Shown one piece after another: positions 14,811 to 25,059 of a DNA stretch of 64,000 nt (within the stretch, counting starts at the first letter, position 1; each line of letters starts with the position of its first letter). The stretch comes from Nitrospirota bacterium (lineage in GTDB: Bacteria > Nitrospirota > Thermodesulfovibrionia > Thermodesulfovibrionales > UBA6898). The stretch is from positions 124,001 through 188,000 of the forward strand of contig JAJZPM010000002.1 in assembly GCA_021811105.1 (NCBI GenBank), read 5' to 3'. The notes under the pieces are model-generated. The model saw only the letters and a list, made by a program, of their open reading frames with translations. It was not told where the DNA came from and ran no database searches. A program made the translations under genes and the position numbers.

Positions 14811-16325
14811 TCACCTGATTACGTCAAAGCTCATCGTATCAATCGTCTTTCTGTCCATCTCGTCAAGCACGCTGTTGACGATCATGGTTACAAGGTTCAG
14901 AACTCCCTGATAACCGATGACCGGATACCGGTGGAGGTGGTGCCTGTCGAATAGCGGGAAGCCCATCCTTATAAGAGGCGTGCCTGTATCGCGCCATAGA
15001 AATTTCGCATAGGAATTCCCGATAAGGATGTCGACCGGATCGGTGAACATCAAAGACCTCAGGTGCCACATGTCCTTGCCCGCATAAACCTTTGCCTCGC
15101 TGCCGAAGGGGCTCTCCGCAAGGAGACCCTGCATCTCATCTTCGAACTTCTTGTCCCCCATCGTACAGACGATATGAACGGGAATCCCGCCCATCTCCAT
15201 CAGGAGACTGACGAGGCCGAGCAGTAGATCGGGGTCTCCGACGAGGGCGAATCTCTTTCCATGGACATAGGGGTGCGAGTCTACCATCGCATCGACGGCC
15301 CTTCCGCGTTCATCTTCTATCTCCTGCGGAATCGGCTTTCCGGTCAACTTGCTCAGCTGTTCAAAAAAGAAGTCGGTGTTCTTTACTCCTATGGGCGGAA
15401 GCACCAGCGCCTTCTGGCTCCATTCCTTCCGGATATAATCCATCGTCTTAAGCGTCGAATACTGCTGAAGGGCGATGGTGGAGGAGGCGTTTATCGAGTC
15501 CATTGCGTCTTCCAGGGGAGTGCCGCCGGGATAGAGCTTGTACTGGCCGGTATTCGGCGAATCGAAGATCGCACTTGCGTCCGACAGAAGCGTAAAATCC
15601 ACGCCCCACATCCTAAGCAGCCTCTTTATTTCATGGTAATCGCCTGTGTAGGTATCGAATCCCATGATGATGTTGATCTTTCCATTGGGTTCTCCCTTCC
15701 TGCCTGTGGTGATGGCAGAGAGGATCCCTTTCATCATATTGTCGTAGCCGTTAACGTATGAGCCGACAAAGCTCGGCGTGTGCGCAAAGGGGACCGGCAG
15801 ATCCCTGGGTATCAGCTCTTTTTCCTTTGCGGTCCTGATATAGGCGTGCAGATCGTCACCGATCACCTCGGCCATGCAGGTCGTGCATACCGCAAGCATC
15901 TTCGGGTGGTAAAGGGTATAGGCGTTTTCGAGCCCTTCAAGCATGTTGTTCAGCCCGCCGAAGACCGCCGCGTCCTCTGTCATCGAAGTGGATATCGCGG
16001 CAAGGGGCTCCTTGAAATGCCGGTTGAGATGGCTCCTGAAGTAGGCTACGCAGCCCTGCGCGCCCTGAACAAAGGGCATCGTGCCGTCAAACCCCGACGA
16101 ACAGAAGATAGCCCCGAGAGGCTGACATGCCTTTGCCGGGTTTATCTTTATATTCTTTCTGGCAAAGTTCTTTTCCTGGTATTCAGCAGTCTTCGTCCAC
16201 TCGGCGATCTCCCTTACCTTTTCCTTCGGCCAGGGGGCCTCGAACGCTCTTTTATTTTCGAACTGCTCCAGATAAGCCTGCTCCTGGAAAAGCTCGTTAT
16301 GGTCTTTGATTCTGATCGTCTTCAT
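14811..16325 (-). CDS. nifK: Nitrogenase molybdenum-iron protein beta chain NifK
   Basis: A 504-residue beta subunit of Mo-nitrogenase. P-cluster cysteines are visible at Cys67 (ACQPLGA), Cys92 ([20 protein letters not shown]) and in the [14 protein letters not shown] segment near residue 150. The N-terminus matches other NifK proteins (DHNELFQEQ). It forms the alpha2beta2 tetramer with NifD, holding the P-clusters that relay electrons to FeMo-co. The start at 16325 overlaps the nifD stop (ATGA) and has GGAGG upstream, so translation is coupled; the frame extends eight codons further into nifD. The downstream gap to nifEN holds two palindromic repeats. Confidence 0.97.
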   Translation of the reverse strand: MKTIRIKDHNELFQEQAYLEQFENKRAFEAPWPKEKVREIAEWTKTAEYQEKNFARKNIKINPAKACQPLGAIFCSSGFDGTMPFVQGAQGCVAYFRSHLNRHFKEPLAAISTSMTEDAAVFGGLNNMLEGLENAYTLYHPKMLAVCTTCMAEVIGDDLHAYIRTAKEKELIPRDLPVPFAHTPSFVGSYVNGYDNMMKGILSAITTGRKGEPNGKINIIMGFDTYTGDYHEIKRLLRMWGVDFTLLSDASAIFDSPNTGQYKLYPGGTPLEDAMDSINASSTIALQQYSTLKTMDYIRKEWSQKALVLPPIGVKNTDFFFEQLSKLTGKPIPQEIEDERGRAVDAMVDSHPYVHGKRFALVGDPDLLLGLVSLLMEMGGIPVHIVCTMGDKKFEDEMQGLLAESPFGSEAKVYAGKDMWHLRSLMFTDPVDILIGNSYAKFLWRDTGTPLIRMGFPLFDRHHLHRYPVIGYQGVLNLVTMIVNSVLDEMDRKTIDTMSFDVIR

Positions 16326-17749
16326 TTCTTCCTCCGTATCAAATTCCATGCGGGGTTGTTCACCGTCATGTCCATATCCCTTGCGAAGACCGGGAACCCG
16401 TCGAAGCCGTGGTACGGCCCCGAGTAATCCCAGGAATGCATCTGGCGGAAGGGCACGCCCATCTTGTGATAGGAATATTTCTCCTTGATTCCCGAGCCGA
16501 CCATATCGGGCTTCATTCTCCTCGTAAACTCCTCCAATTCATAAAGGGTGGCGTCGTCCATGATTACGGCGCCCTCTTTCATCACGGGATAGGTCCTGTG
16601 GTAGTCGTCGTTGTGACCGAATTCATATCCCGAGGCGATTACTTCCATCCCGAGGTCTTCATAGGCGCCGATGGTATGCCTCGGCCTCAGACCACCCACA
16701 TAGAGCATCACCTTCTTGCCTTCCAGCCTCGGCCTGAACCGCTCAACCACCGCATCCATGACAGGTTTGTATTTTTCGATCACCTTCTCCGCATTCTCCC
16801 TGATACGATCGTCGAAATGAGAGGCGATCTTTCTTATGCTTGCATATATCTTCGTCGGGCCGAAGAAATTGAACTCGTCCCATGGGATGCCGTACTCTTC
16901 TTCCATATGCCTGCATATATAATTCATAGAGCGATAGCAATGGATAAGGTTGAGCTTTGCCTTCGTCGCGATGCCGAGCTCATTCACGGAGGCGTCCCCG
17001 GTCCACTGCGCTATCACCCTCAGCCCCATCTCTTCGAGTATCTTTCTCGATGCCCAGGCGTCGCCGCCTATGTTGTAATCGCCGATGAGCGCCACATCGT
17101 AGGGCGTAGTTTTTTCGAGCTTTCCCTTGCCGAGGACGTAGTCCCTGATCGTGTCGTTTGCGATATGATGTCCGAGGGACTGACTCACTCCCCTGAATCC
17201 TTCGCATCGGACAGGAACTATCGGGATACCGAATTCCTTCGCCACGCGTTTCGATACCGCCTCGATATCGTCTCCGATAAGTCCGACCGGGCATTCCGAG
17301 AGGATGCCGATGCCCTTTGCAAGCGGGAAGAGCTCCTTCAGCTCATGGAGTGCAGCGTCGAGTCCCTTGTCGCCTCCGTAGACGATGTCTCTCTCCTGGA
17401 AATCAGTTGTGATATGCATCGTGCCGAAGGTGTCGACCCCCGTCTGTCCGTTATAATAGTTACGGCGCGACCACCAGCTGTACTGCCCGCATCCTACCGG
17501 TCCGTGGCTGATAGTGATCTGGTCCTTCACCGGTCCCCAGACAACGCCCTTCGCCCCCGCGTAGGCGCAGCCCCGGACAGTCATGACGCCCGGCCGCGAT
17601 TTCGTATTCGCCTTTACCTTGCAGCTGCCGCACTGTCCGGTGGGATCATTTGCCGTAAGGTGCCTGGCCCTCTCCTTTTTCGTCTTCTCGGGATACGCAT
17701 CGAGGACTTCCGCTATCATCTTCTGTGTGTCTTTTATGGTTGTGCTCAT
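16322..17749 (-). CDS. nifD: Nitrogenase molybdenum-iron protein alpha chain NifD
   Basis: A 475-residue catalytic alpha subunit. P-cluster ligands Cys61 (RGCAYAG) and Cys87 ([11 protein letters not shown]) are present. The FeMo-co ligands are a cysteine near residue 271 ([11 protein letters not shown]) and His438 ([14 protein letters not shown]). The conserved substrate-side histidine is in [11 protein letters not shown]. The protein is therefore a bona fide Mo-type NifD, without the long insertions of Clostridium-type NifD. ATG 17749 is preceded by AAGGAGAG. It follows nifH after a 123-base gap filled with a repeat, and its stop overlaps nifK. No nifI genes lie between nifH and nifD as they do in many anaerobes. 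Confidence 0.98.
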   Translation of the reverse strand: MSTTIKDTQKMIAEVLDAYPEKTKKERARHLTANDPTGQCGSCKVKANTKSRPGVMTVRGCAYAGAKGVVWGPVKDQITISHGPVGCGQYSWWSRRNYYNGQTGVDTFGTMHITTDFQERDIVYGGDKGLDAALHELKELFPLAKGIGILSECPVGLIGDDIEAVSKRVAKEFGIPIVPVRCEGFRGVSQSLGHHIANDTIRDYVLGKGKLEKTTPYDVALIGDYNIGGDAWASRKILEEMGLRVIAQWTGDASVNELGIATKAKLNLIHCYRSMNYICRHMEEEYGIPWDEFNFFGPTKIYASIRKIASHFDDRIRENAEKVIEKYKPVMDAVVERFRPRLEGKKVMLYVGGLRPRHTIGAYEDLGMEVIASGYEFGHNDDYHRTYPVMKEGAVIMDDATLYELEEFTRRMKPDMVGSGIKEKYSYHKMGVPFRQMHSWDYSGPYHGFDGFPVFARDMDMTVNNPAWNLIRRKK

Positions 17750-17780
17750 TATCTCTCCTTTATATGGAAGGGTTCAATTG

Positions 17781-17841
17781 TGTAGGGGCGTCCCCCTGTG
17801 GGCGCCCTGATATCGGGCAGACACAGAGGTCTGCCCCTACA
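17781..17841. repeat. Inverted-repeat element between nifH and nifD
   Basis: A 61-base element with TGTAGGGGC at 17781-17789 and its exact inverse GCCCCTACA at 17833-17841, and a CAGACACAGAGGTCTG palindrome near the right end. The sequence style is that of small dispersed intergenic repeats. It sits in the nifH-nifD spacer, where stem-loops often set the excess of nifH message over nifDK. Confidence 0.7.
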
Positions 17842-17872
17842 AAAAACCCCGGTCTCTACGCCCTTTTCTTTT

Positions 17873-18814
<942 letters not shown>

Positions 18815-18830
18815 TTATATGGCACAAGAT

Positions 18831-18846
18831 TGTTGCAACTGAAACA
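18831..18846. promoter_or_regulatory. NifA upstream activator sequence (TGT-N10-ACA)
   Basis: TGT at 18831-18833 and ACA at 18844-18846 are separated by exactly ten bases, the NifA consensus, and the flanks extend the dyad to ATTGT...ACAAT. The centre lies about 98 bp upstream of the predicted nifH start. No nifA gene is in the window. Confidence 0.8.
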
Positions 18847-18852
18847 ATATTG

Positions 18853-18981
18853 TCACTTATTCCCGGACAAACTGCCGCACGAATATTGTGAACCGGGATA
18901 ATTGTCTGCCGCTTCTATGGCGTTATGTAGCATGTGGGACCCTATCTTTTCTGCGGCACAAAAATAAACTCTCACATGCAT
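18853..18981 (-). CDS. Possible small protein upstream of nifH (unrecognised)
   Basis: A 42-codon open frame starting at ATG 18981, nine to ten bases after AAAGGTG, and ending just before the nifH activator site. The peptide starts MHVRVYFCAAEKIGSHMLHN and has four cysteines or cysteine-rich spots and no membrane segment. I do not recognise it. Its middle part is shared with the short frame between nifEN and nifX, which is the main reason to list it. It could be a real nif-linked small protein, a degenerate gene end, or coincidental coding in a conserved regulatory region. Confidence 0.35.
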   Translation of the reverse strand: MHVRVYFCAAEKIGSHMLHNAIEAADNYPGSQYSCGSLSGNK

Positions 18982-19103
18982 CTTCAATTCACCTTTGCGC
19001 AGGGACGGGGCCTGAGCGGATTCAGTTAAGCGTGTTGCATCGCCCTCCCGATGATGCGCGCACGAATACATTCCTAACGACGGATTCCGGCGAATTCGAA
19101 TTA

Positions 19104-19132
19104 TTGACAAAACTCACACAGAGTTTTATTCT
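19104..19132 (+). promoter_or_regulatory. Sigma-70 promoter before the c-di-AMP riboswitch
   Basis: TTGACA (19104-19109) and TATTCT (19127-19132) are separated by 17 bases. The transcript would start near 19139, a few bases before the riboswitch. Confidence 0.7.
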
Positions 19133-19145
19133 TAAAATAATTTGT

Positions 19146-19280
19146 AGCCGAGATCCGTTCAAAGAGCGGATACGGGGGACCCGATAGTAGGGGCGTATTT
19201 CCGAAGGTCGACAGGCCTCCGGGATAGGGCACTTCCAGGCCCGAGCCCGTCAGCTAACCTCGCAGGCATTTGGAAGGGCA
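19146..19280 (+). ncRNA. c-di-AMP riboswitch (ydaO-yuaA type)
   Basis: The leader of the APC transporter carries the hallmark conserved block CCCGAGCCCGTCAGCTAACC followed by TCGCAGGC, preceded by ATACGGGGGACCCGA and AGGGCACTTCCAGG. These are the most conserved parts of the ydaO element, which binds cyclic di-AMP and normally lowers expression of potassium, osmolyte or amino acid transport and cell-wall genes. It lies between a sigma-70 promoter and the transporter, in the right orientation. Boundaries are approximate. Nucleotide conservation was judged by eye, not by a covariance model. Confidence 0.85.
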
Positions 19281-19297
19281 ATGGACATGGATCAAAT

Positions 19298-19320
19298 CCG
19301 CGGCATTGCAGGCGGTTTTT
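19298..19320 (+). terminator. Possible attenuator of the c-di-AMP riboswitch
   Basis: CCGC (19298-19301) can pair with GCGG (19312-19315), followed directly by five T residues. This would be the off-state terminator of the riboswitch. The stem is short, so confidence is low. Confidence 0.4.
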
Positions 19321-19438
19321 CCCCTCCGTTTAGCCCACCGTATAAGAGGAAACAGCACATAGTCTTTCTCTTGAAGTGCGCGATAAATGTAATACACTTT
19401 AATTACCTGTGCGGTAAAAATTAAGGACGGAGCGATGA

Positions 19439-21247
19439 ATGTCTATTAAAAGTTTTCTAATAGGGAGTCCGATCGAGACGATCAGGGAACAGCACGAACG
19501 GCTGAACAAGTTGGCGGGGTTGGCCGTGTTCTCATCCGACGCGCTTTCCTCCGTCGCCTACGGTCCGGAGGAAATTCTCCTCGCCCTTATGTTGGGCGGC
19601 ACCGCCCTTCTGCATTTTTCCGTGCCGATTGCAATCGGCATAGTCGCGCTTATCGCCATCGTCGCAACGTCATATTTCCAGACGATCCATGCCTATCCTT
19701 CGGGCGGCGGGGCCTATATCGTCGCCAAGGAAAACCTCGGGACATATCCGGGTTTGGTCGCCGGCTCGGCGCTTCTGATCGATTATGTCCTCACCGTGGC
19801 GGTCAGTATTTCATCCGGCATCGCGGCACTCACCTCTGCATTCCCGGCGACCCGCGCCCACACGGTCACGATGTGCCTCATCGCCATTGTGCTGATCATG
19901 CTTATAAACCTCAGAGGGGTGAGGGAGTCGGGCACGATCTTCTCGATCCCTGTGTATATTTTCATCGGCGGCATCCTCCTGCTGATCGCCGCCTCGTCTG
20001 TAAAGTATCTCTCACTCCCACGTCCGTACTTCGAGCATATGCATGAGGCAGGAGCCGGCATCTTTCCGATCTTCATTATCCTGCGGGCCTTTGCCTCGGG
20101 CTGTGCAACGCTGACGGGAATCGAGGCGGTATCGAACGGCGTAAGGGCCTTCCGGGCGCCCGAGGCAAGAAATGCGGGCATCACACTGACCTGGATGGCG
20201 GTCATTCTCGGGGTGATGACCATAGGAATCGCCTTTTTCGCGGATCATTTTCACATCCTGCCCAACAGCAACGAGACAGTGCTCTCGCAGCTGACCAGGA
20301 CGGTCTTCGCGAAGGGGGCAATCTACTATACAATCCAGTTCTCCACCACCCTCATACTCATCCTCGCAGCGAACACCTCTTTTGCCGACTTCCCGCGGCT
20401 CTCCTCGATCATGTCGCTGGACCGCTTTCTGCCGCGGCAGTTGAGTAACAGGGGCGACAAACTCGTTTTCTCAAACGGCATCCTGATTCTGGGGTTTCTT
20501 TCCATCTTCCTGATCGTCATATTCAGGGGAGATACGCATGCCCTCATCCCTCTTTACGCCGTCGGCGTCTTTACCGCCTTCACCCTTTCCCAGGCCGGAA
20601 TGGTAAGACACTGGCTCGCCAAGAAAGAAAGAGGCTGGCTTAAGGGCATTGTCATAAACGGGATCGGAACGGTGACGACGGCGGTGGTCCTGCTGATCAT
20701 CGCAGTCGAGAAATTCACTCACGGCGCCTGGATAGTTCTCATCGCCATCCCGGGGCTCGTATATCTGACGACGAGGATACACGCGCACTATCTTTCCGTA
20801 GCCGACCAACTCACTGTCTGCCTCGATAAAGCGGGCGCATTCAAGCACCATTCCGTCATCATACCCATCTCCGGCATACAGATGGCCGTGCTCAATGCGA
20901 TCAAGTACGGGAAGGCGCTTTCGGACGATGTCGCGGCTGTCTATGTATGTCTCGATCCGGTGGAGACGGAGAAGGTCAAGGCTAAATGGGACCGGCATTG
21001 CATGGGTGTACCTCTTGTGATACTGGAATCGCCTTACCGCTCCATTATAGAGCCTCTTCTGGATTATCTTGAGGAAGTCCGGGGGGAATATCCTGACGGC
21101 GTGATCACGGTCGTGCTTCCGGAATTCGTCCCGAGCAGATGGTGGCACCACCTCCTCCACAACCAGACCGCGCTTCTGATTAAAGGCATTCTGCTTTTTA
21201 AGAAGGGCGTGGTATCGACGAGCGTGCCCTACCACCTCGTGAAATAG
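19439..21247 (+). CDS. APC superfamily transporter under c-di-AMP riboswitch control
   Basis: A 602-residue membrane protein with about twelve transmembrane segments in the first 450 residues and a soluble C-terminal domain of about 150 residues. The start (LAVFSSDALSSVAYGPEEILLAL) and FQTIHAYPSGGGAYIVAKENLG are signatures of the APC family of amino acid and potassium-type permeases. The C-terminal part resembles a universal-stress-like cytoplasmic domain. Control by a ydaO riboswitch points to potassium or osmolyte homeostasis, since c-di-AMP restrains such uptake. The gene is divergent from nifH. ATG 19439 has GGACGGAG upstream. The true substrate cannot be read from sequence. Confidence 0.85.
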   Translation: MSIKSFLIGSPIETIREQHERLNKLAGLAVFSSDALSSVAYGPEEILLALMLGGTALLHFSVPIAIGIVALIAIVATSYFQTIHAYPSGGGAYIVAKENLGTYPGLVAGSALLIDYVLTVAVSISSGIAALTSAFPATRAHTVTMCLIAIVLIMLINLRGVRESGTIFSIPVYIFIGGILLLIAASSVKYLSLPRPYFEHMHEAGAGIFPIFIILRAFASGCATLTGIEAVSNGVRAFRAPEARNAGITLTWMAVILGVMTIGIAFFADHFHILPNSNETVLSQLTRTVFAKGAIYYTIQFSTTLILILAANTSFADFPRLSSIMSLDRFLPRQLSNRGDKLVFSNGILILGFLSIFLIVIFRGDTHALIPLYAVGVFTAFTLSQAGMVRHWLAKKERGWLKGIVINGIGTVTTAVVLLIIAVEKFTHGAWIVLIAIPGLVYLTTRIHAHYLSVADQLTVCLDKAGAFKHHSVIIPISGIQMAVLNAIKYGKALSDDVAAVYVCLDPVETEKVKAKWDRHCMGVPLVILESPYRSIIEPLLDYLEEVRGEYPDGVITVVLPEFVPSRWWHHLLHNQTALLIKGILLFKKGVVSTSVPYHLVK

Positions 21248-21268
21248 CGGGGCTGGTATAATATTGTC

Positions 21269-22108
21269 ATGAAGGGCCTCAAGAACATCCTCGACAGATT
21301 CTATCTGGAGTACGATTTCGCCGGACGGATGTCGCATGACCCTGTCAGGTTCCCTCATCGGTACCGGGACCCCCTCGATATCGAAATAGCGGGATTCCTT
21401 GCCTCCTCGTTCGCCTACGGCCGGGTCGGGCTCTTTTCGGCTGTGGTCGAAAAACTTCTCGGGGTCATGGGCAAAAGCCCTTATGCCTTTATGCTCGGTT
21501 TCGATGTGACCGAACACCGCAAATTGTTTGCAGGCATAAAGTACCGCTTCAACGAACACGACGACGTGCTCTGCCTGCTATATCTACTGCACACGCTGCT
21601 TAGGGATTATGCATCAATCGAGAAGGCCTTCAAATCATATTACCGGGCGGAAGATCGGGACATCGGAAGTGCGCTCGCAGGGCTTATGAATACGTTCCTG
21701 AGGACAGACACCTCTGCTGTTTACGGAAAGGACTTGAAACCCTATGGGCTGCGCCAATTTTTCCCTTCGCCGGAGAACGGCAGCGCCTGCAAGAGGGCGA
21801 ACCTCTTTCTCCGCTGGATGATCAGGGACAGGGACATCGATTTCGGGATATGGAACAGCATCCCGAAGAACAAGCTGATCATTCCTCTCGATACACATAT
21901 CGCGAGGATTTCCCGCTGCCTCGGGCTTACGCGCCGCAAGTCCCAGGACTGGAAAATGGCCGTGGAGGTCACCCGGTCGCTTATGAAATTCGATCCCGAA
22001 GATCCCCTGAAATATGATTTCGCCCTCTGCCATCATGGGATTTCGGGGATGTGCAAGGGAAAGAAGGAAACAGAGACCTGCGAAGGATGCGTGTTAAGAC
22101 AGAGCTGA
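21269..22108 (+). CDS. DUF2400 / TIGR02757 family protein
   Basis: A 279-residue protein of the TIGR02757 family. Typical family stretches are DPLDIEIAGFLASSFAYGR near residue 31, LYLLHTLLRDYASIE near 95 and LIIPLDTHIARISRCLGLT near 205. A C-terminal cysteine group (GMCKGKKETETCEGCVL) suggests a metal or iron-sulfur site like those of helix-hairpin-helix DNA glycosylases, to which the fold may be related. Function is unknown. It starts 21 bases after the transporter stop and may share its transcript, while murA converges from the other side. Confidence 0.85.
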   Translation: MKGLKNILDRFYLEYDFAGRMSHDPVRFPHRYRDPLDIEIAGFLASSFAYGRVGLFSAVVEKLLGVMGKSPYAFMLGFDVTEHRKLFAGIKYRFNEHDDVLCLLYLLHTLLRDYASIEKAFKSYYRAEDRDIGSALAGLMNTFLRTDTSAVYGKDLKPYGLRQFFPSPENGSACKRANLFLRWMIRDRDIDFGIWNSIPKNKLIIPLDTHIARISRCLGLTRRKSQDWKMAVEVTRSLMKFDPEDPLKYDFALCHHGISGMCKGKKETETCEGCVLRQS

Positions 22109-22155
22109 AATAAAATTGATGCTGCACTCAAAAGGCAGCCATTCCTCATTACCGC

Positions 22156-23409
22156 TTACTCTTTCTCTCTCCGGATATCCGCGCCGAGCTTCAGGAGTTT
22201 TTCCTCGATCCGTTGATATCCCCTATCGAGGTGGTATATTCGGTGGATCGTCGAAGCGCCTTCGGCCGCAAGGGCCGCGACAATGAGCGAGGCACTCGCC
22301 CTCAGGTCAGTGGCCATGAGCGGCGCCCCCTTGAGTTTCGGGACCCCGCGGACCGTCGCCATCCCGCCTTCGATGATGATGTCGGCCCCCATTCTTCTGA
22401 GTTCCGCCACATGCATGAACCTGTTTTCGAATATGCTCTCGGAGATTACGCTCGTGCCTTCAGCGACGCACATCATCGCCATCAACTGGGCCTGCATGTC
22501 GGTCGGAAACCCGGGATACGGCATGGTCTTGGCGTTAACAGACGCCGGCCTCTCCGGTCCGGTCACCCTGACACCGGTCTTGAGTGGGCGGATCTTCATG
22601 CCGGTGTCCTTCAGTTTATTGATCACTGCGTCGAGATGCTGGAGGTTGCATCTTTTGATCGTTATCTCGCCGCCCGTAATCCCTGCGGCGGCCATGAAGG
22701 TACCGGTCTCTATCCTGTCAGGGATGACTTCGTGCCTGAGCGGCCTCAGGCGCGAAACCCCCTCTATCTCGATGATGCTCTCCCCCGCGCCGGCAATCCT
22801 CGCTCCCATGGACTTCAGCGCATCTGCAAGGTCCACCACCTCGGGCTCCCGGGCCGCGTTCTCGATCACAGTCCTGCCTTCCGCAAGGACAGCCGCCATC
22901 ATGATGTTCTCGGTCCCGGTCACCGTCGGGATATCGAAATTGATCTGCGCGCCCCTCAGTTTCTTAGCCTTTAAGAAGACATAGCCGGCTTCGAGCTTGA
23001 TCGATGCCCCCATCTTCTCGAATCCCATCAAATGGAGGTTTATCGGACGCGCGCCGATAGCGCATCCACCGGGCAGAGAGACCTTTGCCTTCCCGAGCCG
23101 CGCAAGGAGCGGACCGAGCACAAGGACCGACGCCCGCATGGTGCTGACAAGCTCGTAAGGAGCTTCGTAATTCTTCACCTTGCTGCAGTCGAGCAGGGCG
23201 GTATTGTTTTCCAGGTGGAATCCCGCGCCGAGATTGGCTATAAGCCTTCCCATGGTCGATACGTCCCTCAAATGCGGTACGTTGCCGATCCGGTGTTCTC
23301 CCTGCGCCAGGAGCGACGCCGCCATGACCGGCAGCGCAGCGTTCTTCGAGCCCCCGATCTCGACCGTCCCTTTCAGTTTTTTTCCGCCAGTGATGACAAG
23401 CTTGTCCAA
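22156..23409 (-). CDS. murA: UDP-N-acetylglucosamine 1-carboxyvinyltransferase MurA
   Basis: A 417-residue enzyme that transfers enolpyruvate from PEP to UDP-GlcNAc, the first committed step of peptidoglycan synthesis in the cytoplasm. The active-site cysteine, the fosfomycin target, is in LPGGCAIGARPINLH near residue 115. The opening KLVITGGKKLKGTVEIGGSKNAALP and the late YPGFPTDMQAQLMAMM are family hallmarks. The start codon is TTG at 23409 with GGAGAG upstream. The gene stands alone here; in many genomes it neighbours prmC, which lies 2.4 kb away on the same strand. Confidence 0.97.
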   Translation of the reverse strand: MDKLVITGGKKLKGTVEIGGSKNAALPVMAASLLAQGEHRIGNVPHLRDVSTMGRLIANLGAGFHLENNTALLDCSKVKNYEAPYELVSTMRASVLVLGPLLARLGKAKVSLPGGCAIGARPINLHLMGFEKMGASIKLEAGYVFLKAKKLRGAQINFDIPTVTGTENIMMAAVLAEGRTVIENAAREPEVVDLADALKSMGARIAGAGESIIEIEGVSRLRPLRHEVIPDRIETGTFMAAAGITGGEITIKRCNLQHLDAVINKLKDTGMKIRPLKTGVRVTGPERPASVNAKTMPYPGFPTDMQAQLMAMMCVAEGTSVISESIFENRFMHVAELRRMGADIIIEGGMATVRGVPKLKGAPLMATDLRASASLIVAALAAEGASTIHRIYHLDRGYQRIEEKLLKLGADIRREKE

Positions 23410-23580
23410 CTGATCTCTCCGATAAGTTTTATGTTATTGTACCCGAAACCATACTATTTATTACACACATGTGCGGTGATGATTGAGCCTGCGGAACGAC
23501 CTCCGTCCGGTCCATAAATTGCCCGCCGGCGGCGCTCTGCGGTCGCCACGCACTCAGCGGATATGGTATATTCGAACAGG

Positions 23581-23739
23581 ATGAGAGAGTTCATAGTCTA
23601 TCAGGATAACGACGGGCAATGGATAGCGGAATGTCAGGAGATGCCGGGCTACCGGGCAAAAGCCGGGTCGAAGGAAGAAGCCATCGAGAAGATGAAAGCC
23701 GCCCTTCTCGTCTTTTTCCCGTGTAAATGTGAAGACTGA
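23581..23739 (+). CDS. HicB-like small protein
   Basis: A 52-residue protein reading MREFIVYQDNDGQWIAECQE, then MPGYRAKAGSKEEAIEKMK. This is the HicB antitoxin fold: a strand, a polar turn, a conserved PG, and a helix beginning with EEA. No HicA toxin gene is adjacent on either side, and there is no DNA-binding extension. Many genomes carry such solitary HicB-like proteins of unknown role. The ATG at 23581 has only a poor ribosome site, while a TATGGTATATT-like box lies about 15 bases upstream. Confidence 0.65.
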   Translation: MREFIVYQDNDGQWIAECQEMPGYRAKAGSKEEAIEKMKAALLVFFPCKCED

Positions 23740-23902
23740 ACCGGCAGCAACTCGCGGACGGACGGTAGCGGATTAGTTCTCCTGCTGATAAAAAAGGGAC
23801 CGGATCCTGTGACATCCTGATGGATTTTATGCTATTACACCTTGAGATGGCCGATTGACTTTTTCTATGAAACCATTATGCTTTAGTAAAGGAGACGACA
23901 AA

Positions 23903-24676
23903 ATGAAAAAGTTACTTTTTGGGACAATTCTTTTGGCGTTGGCGATTGCCGTTCCTATTCCCGCTATGGCGGGAGTGAATATAAGTATTGGAATTTCTCT
24001 GCCGCCACCCATCGTATTTCAGGCACCTCCGGATGTGATAGTGTTGCCTGATACGCCCGATGTGTACGTTGTTCCCGGTATAGATATAGACCTGTTTTTC
24101 TGGAACGGTTCGTGGTGGCGCCTCTGGGAAGGCCGTTGGTACCGCTCTCATTATTATGACCGGGGGTGGGCTTATTATAACTATGTGCCAAGGTTTTATT
24201 TTGATGTGGACCCGGGGTGGAGAAGATACTACAGAGACCATGACTGGGACGGACACCGGTGGAACTATGAACGGGTTCCCTACTCACGACTTCGCCAGAA
24301 CTGGAGGAAGTGGCATAATGATCGACACTGGGAAAGGCAGGGATACTGGGGCGTGCAAGGCTATCGGCCCCGGCCGCAACAACAGAGACTGGAACTAAGG
24401 CATCAGAGGCAACAGCAATATCAACAGAGGCCTGAGGTTCAGCGTCATCAGCAACAGATGCGGGAGCGGCAAAGGCAACCTCAGGTTCGGCAGCCCAAGG
24501 GCCAACAACAAAGACAATATCAACAAAGACAGCCCCAGGTTCGGCAACCTCAGAAACAGCAGCAACCCCAGCAGCAGCGTTCTCAACCCCGGGGCCAGCA
24601 ACAACACCAAAAGGAGTCTCAACACCAAAAGTCTCAAGGGCAACCGGAACGAGGAGATGCAGAACATAGACGCTAA
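23903..24676 (+). CDS. Secreted Tyr/Trp- and Gln-rich protein
   Basis: A 257-residue exported protein. The signal peptide (residues 1-22, ending in AMAGV) is followed by SIGISLPPPIVFQAPPDVIV, then a region rich in Trp, Tyr, Arg and Asp (WNGSWWRLWEGRWYRS, about residues 62-140). The last 100 residues are low complexity, dominated by Gln, Arg and Pro. Similar secreted proteins with the PPPIVF start and the WEGRWY core occur in Deltaproteobacteria and Nitrospirota, without a known function. The start is ATG 23903 after AAAGGAGA. It may be an envelope or surface structural protein; no enzyme motif is seen. Confidence 0.7.
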   Translation: MKKLLFGTILLALAIAVPIPAMAGVNISIGISLPPPIVFQAPPDVIVLPDTPDVYVVPGIDIDLFFWNGSWWRLWEGRWYRSHYYDRGWAYYNYVPRFYFDVDPGWRRYYRDHDWDGHRWNYERVPYSRLRQNWRKWHNDRHWERQGYWGVQGYRPRPQQQRLELRHQRQQQYQQRPEVQRHQQQMRERQRQPQVRQPKGQQQRQYQQRQPQVRQPQKQQQPQQQRSQPRGQQQHQKESQHQKSQGQPERGDAEHRR

Positions 24677-24693
24677 GAAGGTGGACTGAACAG

Positions 24694-24775
24694 CAGGGGA
24701 AGGGGAGATGGACCTAGGATGCATTACCCTTCTGTGTATATTTTTTCTCTTGCACCCCTCCCCTGAATCTTTTTT
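24694..24775 (+). terminator. Possible terminator after the Gln-rich protein
   Basis: CAGGGGAAGGGGA (24694-24706) and CCCCTCCCCTG (24754-24764) can pair across a 47-base loop, followed by a run of T residues at 24770-24775. The long loop makes it uncertain. The rest of the gap to 25158 holds a possible promoter box TATAAT near 25039 and the structured leader described separately; no gene is convincing. Confidence 0.4.
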
Positions 24776-25059
24776 ACACCTATCTTAAGTTATTGTCAAT
24801 GCTTTTTTGATGCAGCAGGCTGTGGATGTTCCCGGCTGGCTCATAGGAACGCCCCCAGTTCAGAGAGGATATCACCGCCAGATCGAGAAAGCACTGCTCG
24901 CCTTTTCTCCTGTGCGAGGAGTAAACCGGAGTAGTTCGTCGGCACAAGGAGTTGAAAAATTGCTAATGCCCCGCAAAATAAAGATTTTTCCCCTAGCTCC
25001 GAACTGAATTTCTTGGGCTAATTGCCTCTGCCGCGAGGTATAATGAAATTAAAGAGGAT

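Noticed and set aside
18819-18838. TGGCACAAGATTGTTGCA near the nifH enhancer
   Set aside because: The spacing is two bases too long for a -24/-12 promoter and the orientation points away from nifH; the overlapping TGT-N10-ACA explains the conserved bases better.
24807-25007. 66-codon open frame on the plus strand between the Gln-rich protein and the TPR gene
   Set aside because: No ribosome site, no recognisable domain, and composition typical of intergenic sequence.
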